Shown piece after piece: positions 32,505 through 38,696 of a DNA stretch of 38,696 nucleotides. The DNA is taken from the NCBI GenBank assembly GCA_018335915.1, contig JAGXRL010000103.1, positions 1-38,696 on the forward strand. Direction: 5' to 3'. Each line of letters starts with the position of its first letter. The first letter of the stretch is position 1. Origin of the DNA: Candidatus Latescibacterota bacterium. GTDB taxonomy: Bacteria; Hydrothermota; Tepidihabitantia; Tepidihabitantales; CAIPLT01. The translations under genes were made by a program, and so were the position numbers. The notes under the pieces are model-generated. The model had not been told where the DNA came from. It made no database searches and worked only from the letters and a program-made list of their open reading frames with translations.

Positions 32505-33541
32505 ACTTTTTCCAGTACTTTTCTGATATCAATCTTACCCATACAGACTGAATAACATCGTCCGCAGCCAGAACAGGCGTAAAAATCATACTTGTTCTTA
32601 AAATGCATAAACTTGCAGTGAAAACGGTTTCTAAATCGTTTCCAGAATTCAGCCCGGTCCTGCATACCGCCGCCAACCCGTGCATAAGCCGCATAATAAC
32701 AGGCATCCCAGATTTTGTGCCGTTCAAATGATTCTTTATGAGTCGGGGTATCATATAACAGGAAACAAAAACAAGTCGGGCAGACCATGAGACAGCCAAA
32801 ACACTCGACACACTTATCAGCATGCTCCTGCCAGAAATTTGCTTCGGTTTTTTCGTCAATTGCTTTGGGTAAATCGTCGCGCAATTTGCTGGGATTAATT
32901 TTTTCCAAACTCTGCATTGCCTGTTTCCGTTTTTCATTTCGTTGACTCAAATCTTCAGATGATGCTTCTTGAAACAGGTGATTATTGTCGCGTAAAAAAT
33001 CTTCGCCTTTTTTAGTAGCGGATTCGAAAATATAACCATTAGGCAAGGTGGTTAAAATTATATCTGCGCCTTTTTCCGGATAGGGTTTTAATCCGACCAG
33101 ATTGCAAAAACAGGTGTCTTTGGGTGCTGGACAATCTGCGGCAATGATTATGGTGCGGTCAAGCTGTGATTTATAAAATGCGTCGCCATACTCATTTTCC
33201 AGATACATCTTCTGATGCACCATCAAGGGCCGCAAATCACAGTTCTTGGCGCCGATAATAACCCGGGGCGATTCGTCCAGTTTAACATTTACTTTTGAAT
33301 CTTTATTTAAACCGCCGACTTTAAGTCTGGGATTAAAGAAAAACCCCTTGAGTGCTTGAGTCGGTCGGATTTCCTGCAAAGCTTTATACATGGAATTGTC
33401 AGTACCACTGAAAAACTCGGGCGTGAGTTTACGGTAATGAATTTTATTTTCCAAAAAATCGGGATAGTAAACTGAGTAGGATTCGTGAATTTTTCTCAAC
33501 CATTGGTTGAACTTATATCTGTTCAAAAACAATATTGACAT
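32501..33541 (-). CDS. HydB-like iron-sulfur protein (sulfhydrogenase beta / anaerobic sulfite reductase A type)
   Basis: A 346-residue Fe-S protein expected to pass electrons between the HydG-like flavoprotein and the rest of the complex. The C-terminal dicluster part is intact: CVECFGCLMVCPTCFCF near residue 241 and CSGCGRCYSVCMGKIDI from C323. An extra cysteine set (PRVIIGAKNCDLRPL, DCPAPKDTCFC) in the middle matches the HydB/AsrA N-terminal domain, which may hold a further cluster. It is the first gene of the operon. Its ATG lies 12 nt after a TTGACA-N16-TAAATT promoter and has no Shine-Dalgarno. Confidence 0.9.
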   Translation of the reverse strand: MSILFLNRYKFNQWLRKIHESYSVYYPDFLENKIHYRKLTPEFFSGTDNSMYKALQEIRPTQALKGFFFNPRLKVGGLNKDSKVNVKLDESPRVIIGAKNCDLRPLMVHQKMYLENEYGDAFYKSQLDRTIIIAADCPAPKDTCFCNLVGLKPYPEKGADIILTTLPNGYIFESATKKGEDFLRDNNHLFQEASSEDLSQRNEKRKQAMQSLEKINPSKLRDDLPKAIDEKTEANFWQEHADKCVECFGCLMVCPTCFCFLLYDTPTHKESFERHKIWDACYYAAYARVGGGMQDRAEFWKRFRNRFHCKFMHFKNKYDFYACSGCGRCYSVCMGKIDIRKVLEKV

Positions 33542-33553
33542 TATTCGATTAAC

Positions 33554-33581
33554 AATTTAACAGAAAATCTGACTTTGTCAA
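33554..33581 (-). promoter_or_regulatory. Promoter of the hydrogenase operon
   Basis: Minus strand TTGACA (33581-33576), 16-nt spacer, TAAATT (33559-33554), then 12 nt to the ATG. A leader of about 6 nt is expected. The -10 box is a 4/6 match, so this call is weaker than those for clpC or abiEi. Confidence 0.5.
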
Positions 33582-34027
33582 GAGTAAATATAAAATATTT
33601 TTGAAAAGTAAGTTTGCTGATCAATTACTATATATAGGCATAATTTATTGAATATGGATACTAATTGATATAATAAAGAAATATTCTGTGATAGTCAATG
33701 AAAGAATTTACCATGACAGACATTATATTGGAGGTTAAACTTTCTGCCCACGGAAACCCAGAAATCTTTTCCCACGCGCGTTACTTCATTTTAAAATATT
33801 AATTAGAATTTAAAAATTTCAATCTTCAATTTATAATTCGTTGTATCTTTCCAAGGTATGCGGGTAAATCTCGCCCATTTCACTGAATCGAGGCAAGAAA
33901 ACTGAGAGCGTACCTTTTTATAACCTATTGACTGTTGATCCGTGTTTGTCCGTGGCTTTTTTGTTTTACAGGTCAGATTTGTTATGGTTTCTTCGTAATA
34001 GATATTTGAAATTTTCATAAATAACTA
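33582..34027. other. Intergenic space between the hydrogenase operon and pheT
   Basis: AT-rich, no supported gene. A 29-codon frame (33713-33802, MTDIILEVKLSAHGNPEIF...) has no recognisable family and no clear Shine-Dalgarno. A partial ACGGACAAACACGGATCAAC repeat lies near 33930-33957 on the minus strand. The pheT promoter is at the right end. Confidence 0.5.
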
Positions 34028-34056
34028 TTGACAAACGACTATAATCGAATTATGCT
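34028..34056 (+). promoter_or_regulatory. pheT promoter, leaderless geometry
   Basis: TTGACA (34028-34033), 17-nt spacer, TATGCT (34051-34056), then 7 nt to the ATG at 34064. There is no Shine-Dalgarno. This placement favours 34064 over the in-frame ATG at 34052, which lies inside the -10 box. Confidence 0.5.
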
Positions 34057-34063
34057 AAAAATT

Positions 34064-36355
34064 ATGTTAGTTTCGATTAAATGGCTTAATGAGTTTATCA
34101 CTTGTAATAAATCAGCGCAGGAACTGGCTGATTTGTTCACGCTTAAAGGAATTGAAGTAAAAAGTATTTCCCGGGTCGGTAAAGTTCTTGAAGGTTTTGT
34201 TGTCACCGAAGTAAAAGTTATTGATAAAAATAATCTGACCGTATCAGACGGAAAGACAACATATACTTTTTCAACAGTTACTTATCACTTAAAACAAGGC
34301 GATAAGATTGGTTTTAATTTCCAAACTAATCAATGGCTCAATCCGCAATTAATCGGATTGAGTGAAGACGCTTTGCCCTATGTATTGGAAAAAGATTACG
34401 AGACCGGTAAACCGGTTTTAGATTATTTAGACGATGAGGTGATTGAGCTGGAAATTCTGCCGAACCGCGGGGACTTGATGTCAATGCTTGGCATTGCCCG
34501 GGAACTCTCCAGTTATAAAGAGATAGAACAATCATTGCATATCAGCACAGCACCCAAACCGATTGATTCAGATAAATATTTTATCGCTGACTTATTGGAA
34601 TTACAGGTATTGGACAGCAACGCCTGCCCTGATTATATTGCCCGCATGATTTGCGATGTTAAGATTTCGGCATCGCCGTTCTGGCTGCAGTGGCGGCTTT
34701 TGGCAGTCGGTTTGCGGCCGATTAATAATATTGTCGATGCAACCAATTATATGATGGTCAAATACGGCACACCTCTGCACGCATTTGATTATGATAAGGT
34801 GACCGACCAAACAATTCAGGTGCGTTTTGCAAATAAGAACGAGAAGATACGAACGATTGATAATAATCTGCATAGTTTGAACGAGAAAGTGCTCTTAATT
34901 GCGGATAAAAAATTTCCGATTGCCCTGGCCGGGATTATGGGCGGTCTAACTTCAGAAATCAGTTTTAATACAAAACGGGTGCTTATTGAATGTGCCCGGT
35001 TTAATCCGCAAATTGTGCGTCGGGGCAGTAAGAGTATTAATCTGTCAAGCGAAGCTTCGCAAAGGTTTGAAATGGGTATTGACAGCGAGATTTTAGAGAC
35101 CGCATCAGAGGAAGTGAGTATTCTCATAAGTCAATTAAGTAACGGTATAGTTGCACAAGGAAAACTCGAATCGCGCACTCAAGATAAGCCGATTACAATC
35201 AGTCTTTCTTACACAAAAACCAACCGGTTACTTGGGCTCAGTTTATCCGCGCAGCAGATAAAGAATATTTTAATTAAGCTGAACTGTCATATCGAAGAAA
35301 AGGGCGACTCGGTTCTTGTTGAGACGCCTTCATACCGGTTTGATTTGGCAAGAGATGTTGATTTAGTCGAGGAGATTGGACGGATTCATGGTTATGATAA
35401 ACTGGAGTCAGTTTTCTCGCTACGCGGTAACAGAGCAGGTCAGGTCGATAAATTATCCCGACAATTCAGCCAAATCCGTAATTTTTTTATCGGACTTGGA
35501 TTCGTCGAAAATTATTCAATCAGTTTTTGTGACGAGTTGACCGCTAAACTTTTTACCAGTGAAGAGATTGTCAGAATACCGAACCCGCTTAATGAACGGT
35601 ATTCAGCGCTAAGACCGTCAATTCTGGCAACTTTATTAGATTGCGTGCGGATTAATTACAGCCGCGGCAATAAGAACCTGCGCCTGTTTGAAATCGGTAA
35701 GGTTTTTGCAAAAGATAAAGACTTATCAGAAACTGTCCATATTACCGCTTTACTAACCGGTGAAGCGCAACCATTATTCTGGCGACACAATGACGAGTCA
35801 ACATATGACTATTTTGACGTTAAAGGTATTACTGAATCATTTCTCGATTATCTGAAAATTAAAGAGATTAGTTTTAATAAAATCGAATCTCATTTCCTGA
35901 ATAAGAACGCCATGCATATCAAATATGCTGATAAAGAAATTGGTTATCTGGGTGAACTGAATAAAACAGTTTTAGATAAGTTTGATATTCCGGCTGCGGT
36001 GTATGTGATGAATCTCGATCTGGCAGAAATCTTAAAATTAGCACCATCATACCGTTTTTATCAGGCTTTGCCACGATTTCCATCGGTGGTAAGAGATTTT
36101 GCCTTAGTCATTGATGACTCTTTTGCGGTACAACAGTTGACGAGTTCGGTGGAAAAGATTACCGGTGCCCTGTTACAGAGTGTTGAGATATTTGATTATT
36201 TCGGGGGAAAGCCACTACCGCCAGGTAAAAGGAATCTCGGCATCCGGATTGCCCTGCAATCAGAAGAACGAACCCTGCAGCAAGCCGAAGTTAATAAGAT
36301 ATTTGATAAGATATTGGAGTACATAACTGAAAAATGGCATGTGCAGATTCGGTAA
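34064..36355 (+). CDS. pheT: Phenylalanyl-tRNA synthetase beta subunit
   Basis: A 763-residue subunit of the alpha2-beta2 enzyme that charges tRNA-Phe; the beta chain carries editing and tRNA-binding domains. Domains in order: N-terminal MLVSIKWLNEFI, an EMAP-like tRNA-binding domain (VVTEVKVIDK, residues about 40-140), and a B3/B4 editing domain (RPINNIVDATNYMM, LAGIMGG). B5 follows (ARDVDLVEEIGRIHGYDKL), then the catalytic-like core and a C-terminal FDX-ACB domain (PRFPSVVRDFALVIDD). I chose the start from the family N-terminus and the upstream promoter. pheS, usually next door, is not in the window, so the two subunits are encoded apart. Confidence 0.95.
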   Translation: MLVSIKWLNEFITCNKSAQELADLFTLKGIEVKSISRVGKVLEGFVVTEVKVIDKNNLTVSDGKTTYTFSTVTYHLKQGDKIGFNFQTNQWLNPQLIGLSEDALPYVLEKDYETGKPVLDYLDDEVIELEILPNRGDLMSMLGIARELSSYKEIEQSLHISTAPKPIDSDKYFIADLLELQVLDSNACPDYIARMICDVKISASPFWLQWRLLAVGLRPINNIVDATNYMMVKYGTPLHAFDYDKVTDQTIQVRFANKNEKIRTIDNNLHSLNEKVLLIADKKFPIALAGIMGGLTSEISFNTKRVLIECARFNPQIVRRGSKSINLSSEASQRFEMGIDSEILETASEEVSILISQLSNGIVAQGKLESRTQDKPITISLSYTKTNRLLGLSLSAQQIKNILIKLNCHIEEKGDSVLVETPSYRFDLARDVDLVEEIGRIHGYDKLESVFSLRGNRAGQVDKLSRQFSQIRNFFIGLGFVENYSISFCDELTAKLFTSEEIVRIPNPLNERYSALRPSILATLLDCVRINYSRGNKNLRLFEIGKVFAKDKDLSETVHITALLTGEAQPLFWRHNDESTYDYFDVKGITESFLDYLKIKEISFNKIESHFLNKNAMHIKYADKEIGYLGELNKTVLDKFDIPAAVYVMNLDLAEILKLAPSYRFYQALPRFPSVVRDFALVIDDSFAVQQLTSSVEKITGALLQSVEIFDYFGGKPLPPGKRNLGIRIALQSEERTLQQAEVNKIFDKILEYITEKWHVQIR

Positions 36356-36421
36356 TAAAAAATTTACCACTTCACCCAAATTAATCGAATGAGACGAATA
36401 AAAACATCGTGGAATAATTAA

Positions 36422-36610
36422 ATGGATGTAAAAGTAGAAACCAATCTTAAGTATTTAGAAGAACGGATTGATAAGGCAATTAATGTTATAAACGGGCTAC
36501 GGGAGGAGAATGCCCGGTTAAAATATATCCTTAAAGAACTGCAAGATCGTAATAATCAGTCAATTGAAAAAATAAACTCACTACTTGACAATATATCTAA
36601 ATTGTTATAA
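36422..36610 (+). CDS. Small coiled-coil protein, ZapB-like
   Basis: A 62-residue protein that is almost entirely heptad-repeat coiled coil (YLEERIDKAINVINGLREENARLKYILKELQDRN). Size, composition and position directly before zapA suggest a ZapB-type division protein that would link ZapA to FtsZ rings, but short coiled coils are hard to assign. No strong Shine-Dalgarno. The zapA promoter lies in its last codons. Confidence 0.65.
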   Translation: MDVKVETNLKYLEERIDKAINVINGLREENARLKYILKELQDRNNQSIEKINSLLDNISKLL

Positions 36611-36613
36611 AAT
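36585..36613 (+). promoter_or_regulatory. zapA promoter inside the 3' end of the coiled-coil gene
   Basis: TTGACA (36585-36590), 17-nt spacer, TAAAAT (36608-36613). The start site near 36620 leaves about 19 nt of leader with an AGGGAG Shine-Dalgarno. Confidence 0.6.
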
Positions 36614-36638
36614 ATGTTAGTTTTAGTAGGGAGTTGTA

Positions 36639-36905
36639 ATGAAGACTTATAGTTTGAATGTTTTTGGAAGCGAATATAAGATAAAAACCGATCGAAACGG
36701 TGATTATGTTTTAACCATAGGTAAAATTGTCGACGATAAGATGAAAATGATTAACCGCGAATATCCGCAAGGTTCGTTGGCTAAGACTGCTATAGTATCA
36801 TGTATTAATCTGGTTGACGACTTTTTAACCGTAAAACAAACAGAACAAGAAAAATTAAACCGGCGGCTCGGTTTGCTCATTGAAAAATTGGAACGGATAG
36901 TATAA
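36639..36905 (+). CDS. zapA: Cell division protein ZapA
   Basis: An 88-residue ZapA-family protein that bundles FtsZ protofilaments at midcell. The N-terminal beta-hairpin FGSEYKIKTDRNGDYVLTIGKIVDDKMKMI is typical, followed by a helix and a C-terminal coiled coil (TEQEKLNRRLGLLIEKLERI) for dimer and tetramer formation. AGGGAG precedes the ATG. The order zapA, structured RNA, RNase Y supports the assignments of all three. Confidence 0.88.
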   Translation: MKTYSLNVFGSEYKIKTDRNGDYVLTIGKIVDDKMKMINREYPQGSLAKTAIVSCINLVDDFLTVKQTEQEKLNRRLGLLIEKLERIV

Positions 36906-36935
36906 ATCAGCATATTTTGATTCATTTGCTGATTT
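36904..36935 (+). other. Inverted repeat after zapA
   Basis: Perfect 8-nt arms AAATCAGC (36904-36911) and GCTGATTT (36928-36935) with a 16-nt loop, just past the zapA stop and before the ncRNA. There is no following T-run, so it is not a standard terminator; it may be an operator or mRNA stabiliser. Confidence 0.4.
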
Positions 36936-36944
36936 AAGCTTTTA

Positions 36945-37121
36945 GCTCCCTGCTCTTTTCGTGATAGGACATGAAGTCTTGAGCTAACACCCATTGATTG
37001 GGTGTCTGATGCTTGTGTCGATGTACCCAATTTGGGTTTACAGCAAATACTGGCGATGACACCCTCTTGTCTATAGGGTTCAAAGACTCTTGCTTACACG
37101 ATCTGTGGCGGGGATTTTTTT
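36945..37121 (+). ncRNA. ssrS: Probable 6S RNA
   Basis: A 177-nt rod-like RNA can be folded by eye. The closing stem is CCCTGC (36948-36953) with GCGGGG (37108-37113), then TCGTG/CACGA and AGTCTT/AAGACT. A central open region has hairpins on each side: ACACCCA-TTGAT-TGGGTGT on the 5' side and CCCT...AGGG on the 3' side. GTGTC/GACAC and an apical TGTACCCA/TGGG..TACA stem complete it. Length, central bubble and position after zapA match 6S RNA, which binds the sigma70 holoenzyme in stationary phase. A seven-T run follows the closing stem. The exact 5' end is not determined. Confidence 0.65.
37108..37121 (+). terminator. Intrinsic terminator of the 6S-like RNA
   Basis: The 3' strand of the closing stem (GCGGGG) is followed by A and seven T residues. 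Termination and the RNA's terminal stem thus appear to be the same structure. Confidence 0.6.
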
Positions 37122-37230
37122 ACAGAAAACATCACAATTTTCCGCGAAAGGCAGTTGTATTTTTAGTCGTTTTCGGGTAATTGTGTTTGAGATAAAGAAA
37201 GAATGAGAATGAATATTCTCGGAGGATTTT

Positions 37231-38696
37231 ATGTTAGCGAGTGAAATTATTAGATTAGGAATATCTTTGGGATTTATTATCATCGCAGTTATTACAGCAT
37301 TTTTCATCATGCGGCAGATAAACAAAAATTATCTGAAATCGAGCCGCTATACGGCGCGGAAAATTATCGAAGAAGCAAAGGTTAATGCGGAAAATATCAG
37401 ACGCCAGTCTGAAATGGATATTAAGGAAAAACTGCACCAGGAAAAACTGAAACTGGAAAAAGACCTGTCTGATTCCAGAAAAGATATCGAACGGGTTGAA
37501 AAACGGCTGCGTGAAAAAGAACATCTGCTCAATTTGAAAGATAATAACCTGGCAAGCCGGGAAAGCGAACTCTTAAAATTTCAACGGGAAATCGGAACTA
37601 AAGAGAAGATTATTAAAGCAAAAACCGAACGATTGGACCAGTTGATTAATGTCCAGAACCAGCGCTTGGAACGGATTGCTAATCTGAGCGTTCAGGATGC
37701 TAAAAAAGAGTTGCTGCAGAATCTGGAGGAACAAGTCCAGTTTGAATCGGCTCAAATGATTCGTGATATGAAGGAGAAAGCCAAACGGGAAGCAGATAAT
37801 CAGGCGCGGGAGATTATTATCAATGCAATGCAGCGGTGTGCTCTGTCACAGGTTTCTGAGACAACTGTCTCAGTGGTTAATATTGCAACCGATGAGCTGA
37901 AAGGACGGATTATCGGCCGGGAAGGCAGAAATATCCGTGCCTTTGAAGCATTGACCGGCGTAGAAGTAATTATTGACGATACACCAGGGGCGATTATTCT
38001 ATCGGCTTTTGACCCGGTGCGCCGGGAAATTGCGCGGCTCTCCATGGAAAAACTGATTGCGGACGGCAGAATCCACCAGACCCGGATTGAAGAGATTGTC
38101 GAGAAAACCCGTAATGAGATGGATAATATTATTATGAATACAGGTGAAGCAACCGTACTCGAATTCGGTTTAAGCGGGGTCGATAATGAACTGGTCAAAC
38201 ATATTGGCCGTTTAAAATACCGAACCAGCTATGGGCAGAATATGCTCTTACATTCAAAAGAAGTGGCGATTCTGGCTAATGGCATGGCACAAGAATTAAA
38301 TCTGGACCCGATGCTTGCAAAGCGGGCAGGTTTATTACATGATATTGGCAAAGCAGCCGATATTCATATCGAAGGTCCGCATGCCAAGATCGGCGCTGAG
38401 CTTGCCAGTAAATATGGCGAAGATGAGATTGTTGTTAATTCGATAGCCGCACACCACGAAGAAGAGACGCCAACTTCTCCTTACGCATTTATCACGGCTG
38501 CGGCAGATGCGATTTCGGGTTCGCGCTCCGGTGCCCGTCGGGATAATTTTGAATCGTATATTAATCGGCTCCAGTCTTTAGAAAATATCGCGGTTTCATT
38601 TGACGGCGTCGAAAAAGCATATGCGATACAGGCGGGTCGGGAAATGCGGGTGATGGTGCAGCCAGAAAAGATTACTGATGCCCAGGCTGATGAATT
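37231..38696 (+). CDS. rny: Ribonuclease Y (3' end outside window)
   Basis: Membrane-anchored endoribonuclease that initiates mRNA decay. The 488 visible codons include an N-terminal transmembrane helix (GISLGFIIIAVITAFFI), a long charged coiled coil (about residues 30-200), a KH domain with GRIIGREGRNIRAFE, and an HD domain with LLHDIGKA and a later AAHHEEE. Family members are about 510-520 residues, so only some 30 residues are missing. GGAGGATTTT immediately precedes the ATG. The catalytic His-Asp pair is intact. Confidence 0.96.
   Translation, partial: MLASEIIRLGISLGFIIIAVITAFFIMRQINKNYLKSSRYTARKIIEEAKVNAENIRRQSEMDIKEKLHQEKLKLEKDLSDSRKDIERVEKRLREKEHLLNLKDNNLASRESELLKFQREIGTKEKIIKAKTERLDQLINVQNQRLERIANLSVQDAKKELLQNLEEQVQFESAQMIRDMKEKAKREADNQAREIIINAMQRCALSQVSETTVSVVNIATDELKGRIIGREGRNIRAFEALTGVEVIIDDTPGAIILSAFDPVRREIARLSMEKLIADGRIHQTRIEEIVEKTRNEMDNIIMNTGEATVLEFGLSGVDNELVKHIGRLKYRTSYGQNMLLHSKEVAILANGMAQELNLDPMLAKRAGLLHDIGKAADIHIEGPHAKIGAELASKYGEDEIVVNSIAAHHEEETPTSPYAFITAAADAISGSRSGARRDNFESYINRLQSLENIAVSFDGVEKAYAIQAGREMRVMVQPEKITDAQADE

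Noticed and set aside
29974-33541. Formate dehydrogenase-NADP module feeding the hydrogenase
   Set aside because: The gene set resembles such clusters, but the FdhF homologue lacks Sec/Cys at the Mo ligand, so formate oxidation is unlikely.
33713-33802. 29-codon plus-strand frame starting MTDIILEVKL
   Set aside because: Too short, no Shine-Dalgarno and no recognisable family; kept only as a note in the intergenic entry.

Overview
The window looks like chromosome of an uncultured, anaerobic, double-membraned bacterium. I suspect a candidate-phylum lineage of the WOR-3/Stahlbacteria or wider FCB type. The grounds are two secreted proteins with FlgD/type-A-sorting-like C-terminal tails, a large ion-pumping [NiFe]-hydrogenase operon, an AT-leaning genome with good sigma70-type promoters, and intergenic spaces packed with short dispersed repeats. 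The lineage call is inference; no rRNA gene is present to test it.

Layout. 1-1463 (-): 5' part of clpC. 2101-3684 (-): an isoprenylcysteine-methyltransferase-like membrane protein and a lipoprotein resembling a 5'-nucleotidase domain that has lost its metal site. 4005-7122 (+): a 2TM protein, then the TldD/TldE(PmbA) protease pair. 7507-8856 (+): an AbiEi/AbiEii type IV toxin-antitoxin pair between repeat clusters. 9259-9690 (-): a frameshifted gene remnant. 9757-14958 (-): tsaB, a NYN-domain protein, coaX, an FG-GAP secreted protein and an MFS exporter. 15224-20854: dnaN (+), a small lipoprotein (-), thiL (+) and a 984-residue SBBP-repeat secreted protein (+). 20995-33541 (-): a 16-17 gene hydrogenase operon. 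34064-38696 (+): pheT, a ZapB-like coiled coil, zapA, a probable 6S RNA with terminator, and the 5' part of rny (RNase Y).

The hydrogenase operon is the centrepiece. Read 5' to 3' on the minus strand it encodes a sulfhydrogenase-type beta (FeS) and gamma (FAD/NAD(P)H/2Fe-2S) pair, a NuoG/FdhF-family protein without the catalytic Sec/Cys, a four-cluster HycB-like ferredoxin, NuoH-, NuoB-, NuoC- and NuoD-like hydrogenase subunits with intact NiFe ligands, one NuoN/MrpD-type antiporter subunit, an MbhD-MbhE fusion, MrpB, MrpC, MrpE, MrpF and MrpG, and a NuoI-like ferredoxin. A sulfite-oxidase-like molybdoprotein follows. The simplest model is an NAD(P)H-linked membrane hydrogenase that couples H2 chemistry to Na+/H+ translocation.

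Two genome-wide features stand out. First, several genes have a clear -35/-10 pair placed so that the predicted transcription start falls at or within a few bases of the start codon, with no Shine-Dalgarno, which suggests leaderless mRNAs. Other genes have good Shine-Dalgarno sequences. Second, at least four families of short repeats fill almost every larger intergenic space, interrupt the hydrogenase operon at three junctions, and appear to supply the first codons of some reading frames. No tRNA, rRNA, CRISPR array or complete insertion sequence was recognised.
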